A stretch of DNA of 64,000 bases, from NCBI RefSeq assembly GCF_013415905.1, contig NZ_CP058909.1, positions 2,480,001 to 2,544,000 of the forward strand. The letters run 5' to 3'. The DNA comes from Halosimplex pelagicum (GTDB lineage Archaea > Halobacteriota > Halobacteria > Halobacteriales > Haloarculaceae). A program made the translations under genes and the position numbers. Shown here piece after piece: positions 59,001-64,000 of the stretch (position 1 is its first letter; the number at the start of each line of letters is the position of its first letter). The notes under the pieces are model-generated. The model saw only the letters and a program-made list of their open reading frames with translations, made no database searches and was not told the DNA's origin.

Positions 59001-59948
59001 CTCGCCGGTGAGTCCGAGCCGGGAGAGTGTAAGACCGGCCTCGATCGTCTTCCCGAGTCCCACCTCGTCACACAGCAAGAAGCTCTGTGGATACGTATTG
59101 ACGAGTGTGTCCGAGACAACTCGTTGATGGGGCCACGGCGTGATTGTACTTGCTTCCTCGGCCAGTGCGAGTCCACCGGGTGAGAGTGGTCCATCCTGAA
59201 TGATGTTCGCTTTGTCGCGCTCCGTCGGCGGGGCAGTTCCGTTCGCGATTTGAATCGCTTCTTGAAGATCGCCATCGGTGTCGGGGGCTTTCCAATCGAT
59301 AATGTCCTCTTCGATCGCCTCGGGGAGATCATACACTTCGACGAAGGGGTGTTCATCACTCCACAGTCGTTCGAAGGTCTCCTCGTCGCCAACGACGTAG
59401 TCCGCCTGTTCAGGAACCCACGAACGATGGACTTTGAACCGCTCGTAGTTGCGAGCCCAGCCGCCAACAGTCTCGTTGACGCTACCCTCGAATGAAATGG
59501 TGTTTCCATCACTATCGTGAAAGAGTCCGACTTTCGGATGGAAGATCTCCCAGTCGTGGGAGGGGGAGCGTGGATAAGCGACCTTGATATGAATACGGCC
59601 CTCGCGAAGGAGGCGAGCCAGAATGCGGAGATTAGCATCTAAGCGTTCGTCATCGAGGTCCTCAAGGTTTTCCTCGAGACGGTCGGTGAGCGTCTCTAGA
59701 ACCGGACGATCTGACTCGTAGAGTTCAGTGCCGACGATGAGACGCATTTCACCGTCATTCTCGACGAGGGCGTGAATACCGTTGGCAGCAGCCGCAAGTG
59801 CCGTGCTGGAGAAGTAGCCCGCAATCCGGTCGTATTGCTGGCTGCGTTCCAGTGCAGGTTCATAGAAGTCCTTGACTAAGTGGGCTCGCCTCTGTTCGGG
59901 TTTACTCTCGTAGATGGACTGCCACTCGCGATTACGTAGATTAGTCAT
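56001..59948 (-). CDS. PLD-domain SNF2-type helicase of a defence operon
   Basis: 1315 residues. N-terminal phospholipase-D-like domain: HPK in 'EIFHPKVGLFHD' (H137, K139) and 'SFEGSVNET' downstream, the N/S-rich part of an HKD motif. Then a superfamily 2 ATPase: CDEVGLGKT (292-300), DEAH near 463, LTATP, and the second RecA domain with 'VFTQYADTMDF', 'SASEGLNLQECGALINYDLPWNP' and QRIGRIDRIGQ. The C-terminal ~300 residues have no named motif. Large PLD/SNF2 helicases head several anti-phage systems (for example DISARM-like and helicase-methylase-ATPase types). It is the last gene of a four-gene minus-strand operon with 17 bp to the methylase. No DrmB/DUF1998 gene is visible. Confidence 0.82.
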   Translation of the reverse strand: MTNLRNREWQSIYESKPEQRRAHLVKDFYEPALERSQQYDRIAGYFSSTALAAAANGIHALVENDGEMRLIVGTELYESDRPVLETLTDRLEENLEDLDDERLDANLRILARLLREGRIHIKVAYPRSPSHDWEIFHPKVGLFHDSDGNTISFEGSVNETVGGWARNYERFKVHRSWVPEQADYVVGDEETFERLWSDEHPFVEVYDLPEAIEEDIIDWKAPDTDGDLQEAIQIANGTAPPTERDKANIIQDGPLSPGGLALAEEASTITPWPHQRVVSDTLVNTYPQSFLLCDEVGLGKTIEAGLTLSRLGLTGELETGLLLVPASLQRQWQEELWEKFNINAVRFDRDTAGDHVFRDVRGRDHYPPSVTDLDLTGEREWADSPIWRFLYEQQSTDADASSPLDGPTVVIMSWHTARLDDRWDQVAPLDRVSDRSRDVIPASCRGRDHNTEDRMGVWDAVIVDEAHNARRGSNFYALLEQLRDYTHAYYLLTATPMQLHSGELYDLMQLLDLPGRWDNRDTFMEFFETRDGLSQALEEVLDNSSSESDETESSWNTQATLDGLEHQDRLPTDRPFSSKVFQHLADGLEINEDGQARAIARERVLTACRLARAYGDAYDAYLDHVDDAMEDYDIDRFEASEDTKLKRLLYPEDADEWLMASRSDRQDALDELSPGGWQVIRDVLAESTPVDALIHRNTRDTLRKYEAVGLLDTTVPDRNPEQRKIELTEETRAVYDQIDEYTREFYKRAQQTDEAQTRAIGFVMTTYRQRLTSSVYAISQSLKHRLETLRAQRTVLAGRERARDRDYGDAEQVVLETLQNADFDDGDVLDELDASSDDLDLSELIPSVTEEGKQLIEEEIEALEAFVNDLDRVDTDPKIQQLYDDLDELDRAGHNRVIVFTQYADTMDFIRNSLTDLLGATIATYSGRGGELYDPDSETWEHVGKERVKREFSRDDGQVDILVCTDSASEGLNLQECGALINYDLPWNPMRVEQRIGRIDRIGQRFDEIRILNYSYEDTVETDIYDRLDDRIGLFENVVGEMQPILSGVSQQIRDATLNAPDDSTQSAVESADDEFSEQLEDRDQSDRVDVSESLEDVDDLVADDVVDEAKLDAWQSYNHPDIVDVGEEEYRYQPPFRTESLQSVLVGNTTLAEAGIVFTPVHEIDFEFDDGNFEFADSTFRLTVGEVPIEVSAGDEKQTIAQAIAPASGEVAVTFSAVCADEFPSLQYLAPGHPLLREVLSLLQDRSGESLRLHQRVATRPDQERVPLVCGWGRNGVFTCVADDGTVTENGSMDDLLSWSDYFLENRNKSTNSP

Positions 59949-59965
59949 TCTGAAAGATTTTCAAA

Positions 59966-62854
59966 TTAACTGTGGTCACCGAGTTCACTCTGTTCGAGAG
60001 TGTCTGCTGAAGCATCGGTGAAATCGGTGGGGGTGAATTCGAGACCGAGCGCGTCGTGAGTTCGGCCTAAAGCAAGATCGCGAGCAGCTTCCCATTCCGA
60101 ACTATTCTGGGGAAGAACTTGTAAGAGGGCTTTCAGTGTTGCCTTGAACCCAGCATCTGTGTCGAAGTTGCGTTCTTTGAGCCAATCGATTGCGACGTCC
60201 TCACCCTGTTTCTCGTATACGTGCATCGCAGCATGAACAGCATCAAGGGCGATCGTATAGGACAGTGCTTCAGGATCGACGGGCGTCCGGTTAGATCTCT
60301 CTTCGGGTGGCAGAGTGATGTCCTGAACTCGATCCTCATGAGTCTTCAGCTGAATGTCGCCACGTTTCTTCCCCCAAATCTTCGTAGAACGTTTGATATC
60401 GTCAATATCGACACCAACACCGAGGCCTAGCTGATAACCGTCATCGTAATGGAAAGTGTCGGATTCATGAACCAGCCAGGAGAGGATATACCACTCTGTA
60501 ATGTCGTCCAAGTCATCTAGTCGCTCACCTTCAAGATATTCCTCAACGAGGACTCGCGTTACGGCTTCACGTGCTTCTTCTAAAGCTCGCCGTGGAGGAA
60601 TCTCGTTATCTTGGTCGTCGACGACAGGATAGGCATCTGCGTAGACTTGCAGTGTCGGCCCGAACGCCGAAATGATAACGTCTGTTTTCGTCAGAGACAG
60701 TCCAGCATCAAGCAGGTCTCTCGCTGCCTCTTTCGCTACTTCACGGGTCTCAGCGCGAACATCGCTCCACAAGGTTGGAACCGTTTCAGATTCCGTCTTA
60801 CTATCGTGCGGTTTTCTCCCTGTAAGCAGGAGAGTACTGTCAGCTGAACCTCCACCACGAGTATCGGTCCGCTGAGGCATTTCGCTGGTAATTGGATGGG
60901 TTGATGTGATAGTGAACCCAGATCGAATAAGCGACTTTGTGAGGGTATCCCACGCGCTAGACTCTTTGTGAGTAAACATCACAGTCATCACACCGCCGGG
61001 CTCGAGAACACGGTAGAGTTCTTGGAAGATCTCCGCCATCTTGTTCTCATAATCCTCGGAAGCTAATTCGGACTTAGATTTGGAGTCCGAAGCGACTTCC
61101 TCGTATTCGGCCACATTAGCGACCGCCTCTTCGCTTTTATCAGTAAGATCATCAGAGAAAACGTCTGGATAGATATCTTGAAGATATTCCTTGAGCCAAA
61201 CATAGCTCATGTCAGACATTTCAGAATAAATAATACTATCGTAGTAAGGAGGATCAATTACGATGGCCTGGACGGAATCTGAATCTAACGATAGATCAGC
61301 GGCATCTCTTTGAGAGACATGAACTTCTTCCGCATCTTCATCACGGAGATAATCGGCGATTTCTTCATAAGAGTCTCTAACACGATCAACAGTATCCTGA
61401 TAGCTCTGATTCCCCGCCGAAGGATTATTTTCGACAAACGACCACTGGAGTGTGAAGTGTTTACCACCGAGAGCATTTCCGAGGAGGCCATTACTGATGT
61501 CTAACGGCGCAAAACGAACATTTCTGTCTACAGTCTTACCGGCTACCAATGCTAATACTGCCAATATTCCCTCTGCTTTTTGCCTACTGTACTGATCAAA
61601 AATCTCAGCTTGACACTGCTTGTAAGCTTGGAGATACTCATATTGAGTTACAAGCTGTCTTGGTGTGAAAGCGTCCCGCCACTTAGTAACGCCATATGGT
61701 CCTGCACGGTCTTCGTCACCAATATAGCGCGGTACATCCAAAAGCGAACTAAGCTCAAAATCAGATTCAATTCGATCTGCGGCTTTTGATTGGGCCTCAT
61801 AATCTTCCGAAGTAGGCGCTCGCCAGGCAGTCCCCCCACTCGATTTCTCATATTTCACGCCGTAGATTTCATACTCGAATTCGTAATTGCGAATCTGGTC
61901 TTGAATAGAGTCGGATTCCATTACGATACCACAGTTGAGACATTCGGCTCCACTCCGAGTATGAGGTCCATCTTGGGGGTTGTATTCTGACTTTTTAACA
62001 TCATCGGGGAGTCTAACAACCTCGTACTCAATTTCGGTACCGTCATCAGACACAGAAGGACGTGCTGCGACACCCTTCGATGAGGATTGCTTCTGAAGCC
62101 ACCACTTCTTCGTTATCGGGATATCACAGCCACATTCCGGACAATCGACTGCGTAAGTACACGCATAGTGGGAAGGCGTCTGTCGTTCACCATCACTTGG
62201 GAAATATGGTTCAAGCTTCTCGGTAGCAAGGTCATCGATTCGGTCTGCCCATTGGTTGAGTTCGCTCTGAAGGGAACCAACGCTGGGCGCATACTCAAGA
62301 AGAACTTTAAGCATCACAGTCGGGACGGGATTGAGTTCGTTGGCTGCTGTCGGTAGGCCATAGCGCAGAGATTCAAACGGAATAACTCCCCCGCCTGCAG
62401 TCGGGTCTAATACAGTAGGTAGCTCTCCGTCCCAATGGTCCCGAAGCAACTCGTGCATCTCCGCTTTCTCATCTGTAGTCGGTGTCCGAGTGTACGGGCG
62501 AGGATATCCGTAATGGTCCTCTAAGTTTCCATCCCGATCATCTTCAGTACGCTTCTTTTCTGCCACGTATTCCTCAATATCGACGTCGATGTCGTCACGA
62601 GGCTTGATCTGCATCCAATCCAGCAGCGTGTTCGCGTCTACCTCTGGAGGGAGTACAGACGAAAGAATAGCAAGTCTAGAAGCTGGGGTCGGACGGCGAG
62701 CAAACCACGGGTGAAGGTATCGATGAGGCGGCATAAAGTAAGGATTTGCCTCTTTCAGATTCTCGATGCCAACGGCTTTCAGGGGAAGATTCCCCTCAAT
62801 TGCGACACGCTTCAGCTCCGAATCGTTATCCTGATTTTTGGGGTTTTGACTCAT
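59966..62854 (-). CDS. DUF1156-type DNA methylase
   Basis: 962 residues from ATG 62854 (a TTG five codons earlier is possible). It begins 'IEGNLPLKAVGIENLKEANPYFMPPHRYLHPWFARRPTPASRLAILSSVLP', the opening of DUF1156 proteins, with 'DPTAGGGVIPFESLRYG' as the AdoMet site and 'VIDPPYYDSIIYSEMSD' as the catalytic site near residue 533. A CPECGCD zinc motif is at about residue 235. These proteins occur in anti-phage clusters as 'DUF1156 anti-phage-associated' methylases with DUF499 ATPases and SNF2 helicases. The gene begins 7 bp after the stop of the next gene upstream. Confidence 0.85.
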   Translation of the reverse strand: MSQNPKNQDNDSELKRVAIEGNLPLKAVGIENLKEANPYFMPPHRYLHPWFARRPTPASRLAILSSVLPPEVDANTLLDWMQIKPRDDIDVDIEEYVAEKKRTEDDRDGNLEDHYGYPRPYTRTPTTDEKAEMHELLRDHWDGELPTVLDPTAGGGVIPFESLRYGLPTAANELNPVPTVMLKVLLEYAPSVGSLQSELNQWADRIDDLATEKLEPYFPSDGERQTPSHYACTYAVDCPECGCDIPITKKWWLQKQSSSKGVAARPSVSDDGTEIEYEVVRLPDDVKKSEYNPQDGPHTRSGAECLNCGIVMESDSIQDQIRNYEFEYEIYGVKYEKSSGGTAWRAPTSEDYEAQSKAADRIESDFELSSLLDVPRYIGDEDRAGPYGVTKWRDAFTPRQLVTQYEYLQAYKQCQAEIFDQYSRQKAEGILAVLALVAGKTVDRNVRFAPLDISNGLLGNALGGKHFTLQWSFVENNPSAGNQSYQDTVDRVRDSYEEIADYLRDEDAEEVHVSQRDAADLSLDSDSVQAIVIDPPYYDSIIYSEMSDMSYVWLKEYLQDIYPDVFSDDLTDKSEEAVANVAEYEEVASDSKSKSELASEDYENKMAEIFQELYRVLEPGGVMTVMFTHKESSAWDTLTKSLIRSGFTITSTHPITSEMPQRTDTRGGGSADSTLLLTGRKPHDSKTESETVPTLWSDVRAETREVAKEAARDLLDAGLSLTKTDVIISAFGPTLQVYADAYPVVDDQDNEIPPRRALEEAREAVTRVLVEEYLEGERLDDLDDITEWYILSWLVHESDTFHYDDGYQLGLGVGVDIDDIKRSTKIWGKKRGDIQLKTHEDRVQDITLPPEERSNRTPVDPEALSYTIALDAVHAAMHVYEKQGEDVAIDWLKERNFDTDAGFKATLKALLQVLPQNSSEWEAARDLALGRTHDALGLEFTPTDFTDASADTLEQSELGDHS

Positions 62855-62861
62855 AGTTGGA

Positions 62862-63503
62862 TCACTCAATATGGTCCGTCAGCAACACTCGAAGGGCCTT
62901 TTCGCCGTTCGGACTCGACGGAGACCGGCACTTTGCGTACCAGTAGTAACACTCCTCATCGCTCATCCGTGCAACGCCTCGAGCCAGCGACCGCATCCGG
63001 TCGATACGCTGGATCGGCTTCACGCCACGGAAGGCAACAGCAAGCCGTACGCCTGCTGTCTCGGGTAGGAACACGAATCCAGCCCCCCCAGTGAGAACTT
63101 CTGAGGAATCTCCTGGCGTGCCTTCGATCGCTTCCCGGACGACGTCCTGGAGCGCACGGACGCGGGTCGGGTCAAGCCGCGCGACCTTTGCGCCGGCCCA
63201 CTCATCCCACGTCCAACCATCGAGTTTGGACAGGAGGTCCTCGCCAGCGATGTCCGAGACGAGATCCTCGACTGGTGTGATACTCAGCGAACGACCATCC
63301 CGCTCCAGGCGATCACGGCGCGCTTCAGCCTGTTCGCGAGGGAGTAGTTCGTGGAGCGTCCACTCGCCGCCACCGTCTGTCTCTCGTCGGACGAGCGTGA
63401 ACGTCGGGCGGCCACCGAACATACTCGTCCCGTAACGAACCAGCCGATCCTCCTCTGTTCCCTCAGTGGGTGAAATCTCAAATTCCGAATCGCGACTCGC
63501 CAT
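62862..63503 (-). CDS. Small protein between methylase and ATPase in the defence operon (DUF3780-like position)
   Basis: 213 residues. The N-terminus is acidic, followed by 'RPTFTLVRRETDGGGEWTLHELLPREQAEARRDRLERDG' and a C-terminal helix-rich segment (RMRSLARGVARMSDEECYYWYAKCRS). I do not recognise the family by sequence. In comparable bacterial and archaeal operons this slot holds a DUF3780 protein, so I place it there by context. Its start ATG overlaps the stop of the upstream gene by one base. Confidence 0.6.
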   Translation of the reverse strand: MASRDSEFEISPTEGTEEDRLVRYGTSMFGGRPTFTLVRRETDGGGEWTLHELLPREQAEARRDRLERDGRSLSITPVEDLVSDIAGEDLLSKLDGWTWDEWAGAKVARLDPTRVRALQDVVREAIEGTPGDSSEVLTGGAGFVFLPETAGVRLAVAFRGVKPIQRIDRMRSLARGVARMSDEECYYWYAKCRSPSSPNGEKALRVLLTDHIE

Positions 63504-64000
63504 CAGACCGTCACCTCCGAACTCGCCTGAATCGGGCCACGCCCTTCGACCCGGACGTCGATGTTGCCCGCATCAAGGTCGTTATCGAGGGCAGCGAGGA
63601 GGTCGTCACCCTCGTCAGTAATCGGTTCGGGCTCGTCAAACTGGAAGCGGAACTGAATGGTCTCTCGATCATCGCCGAACGAGCCTGGCTGGTCGATCAC
63701 GTCCCGGAATCGGCTCGGTGACCCCGTGAATTCCGCGCTGTACGTCCCATCGTCAGTCCGAGTCTCGTACTCCATTCGAACCGTTACCGCGTCCTCACGA
63801 GCTTTGAATCCGGGCCGTTGACTGATGAACTTAGCCGCTTGGAACGGATCGTCCCCACCGACCTGGATAGTCACTTCTTCAAGCAGCGGTGTCCGGTCAG
63901 TTCCGGCCTTCGATTCCGCATCCCGACGAACCTCTGAGAACGCCCGCGAAGCGGACATCATCTTCTTGCTCGCCTCCCAGGACACGTCAGGCTGGCACTC
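63503..64000 (-). CDS. C-terminal part of a DUF499-like ATPase (partial at window edge)
   Basis: The frame is open to the right edge, so only the last ~165 residues are visible. It reads as an alpha/beta end with 'TIQVGGDDPFQAAKFISQRPGFKAREDAVTVRMEYETRTDDGTYSAEFTGSPSRFRDVIDQPGSF' and an acidic tail. Similar tails end the DUF499 ATPases of defence operons that also contain DUF1156 methylases; catalytic motifs would lie outside the window. Direction and overlap with the next gene make it the upstream gene of the operon. Confidence 0.55.
   Translation of the reverse strand, partial: ECQPDVSWEASKKMMSASRAFSEVRRDAESKAGTDRTPLLEEVTIQVGGDDPFQAAKFISQRPGFKAREDAVTVRMEYETRTDDGTYSAEFTGSPSRFRDVIDQPGSFGDDRETIQFRFQFDEPEPITDEGDDLLAALDNDLDAGNIDVRVEGRGPIQASSEVTV

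Overview
The window reads as part of a haloarchaeal megaplasmid or other large extrachromosomal element. Three things point there. The proteins are very acidic. Precursors carry haloarchaeal twin-arginine lipoboxes. The information-processing genes are archaeal: two Orc1/Cdc6 proteins with their own origin repeats, a TATA-binding protein (TBP), a FEN1/XPG nuclease, a Hel308-like helicase, a bacterio-opsin-activator-type regulator and an RdfA/SMC-like pair. I see no rRNA, no ribosomal-protein operon, no CRISPR array and no virion structural or terminase gene. All family names come from reading motifs; no search was run.

Layout. 1-27 kb is a dense, mostly plus-strand accessory block. It holds solitary DNA methyltransferases of several classes, a PAPS-reductase-like PP-loop protein, a CPBP protease, a HEAT protein, GNATs, the nuclease and helicase, three Tat lipoproteins, a CARF-like regulator, an HNH nuclease, a degenerate VirB4/HerA-like protein, TBP plus a FUN14 protein, and an operon joining a nucleotidyltransferase, a kinase-like protein and a methyltransferase. 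26.2-34.9 kb is a surface module: an A24 (prepilin/preflagellin) peptidase, a small membrane protein, and a 2382-residue protein with five paired-helix membrane units and a long tail of CARDB-like repeats. 35.0-37.3 kb is a partition locus: a tRNA-like sequence, about 750 bp of strictly 8-bp-phased repeats, parA and a small acidic partner. 37.4-51.4 kb carries a PAS/GAF/HTH regulator, the RdfA/SMC-like pair, a C5 methyltransferase, a PadR regulator and a beta-CASP-like hydrolase. 51.4-55.9 kb holds two orc genes, each with a different origin-repeat family and an AT-rich stretch. 56-64 kb is a minus-strand defence-type operon (PLD/SNF2 helicase, DUF1156 methylase, small protein, DUF499-like ATPase running off the edge).

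Three non-coding patterns stand out. (1) A shared promoter-like motif (T5, YCCG at positions 10-13, then GTGAAG/GTAGAG about 20 bases in) lies upstream of at least nine unrelated genes, on an element that encodes its own TBP. (2) Four dispersed 46-bp palindromes have identical 10-bp arms and exactly 26 bp inside. (3) The parA centromere-like region is an unbroken run of 51 8-bp units. In both orc genes an origin repeat abuts the TATA box, which suggests autoregulation.
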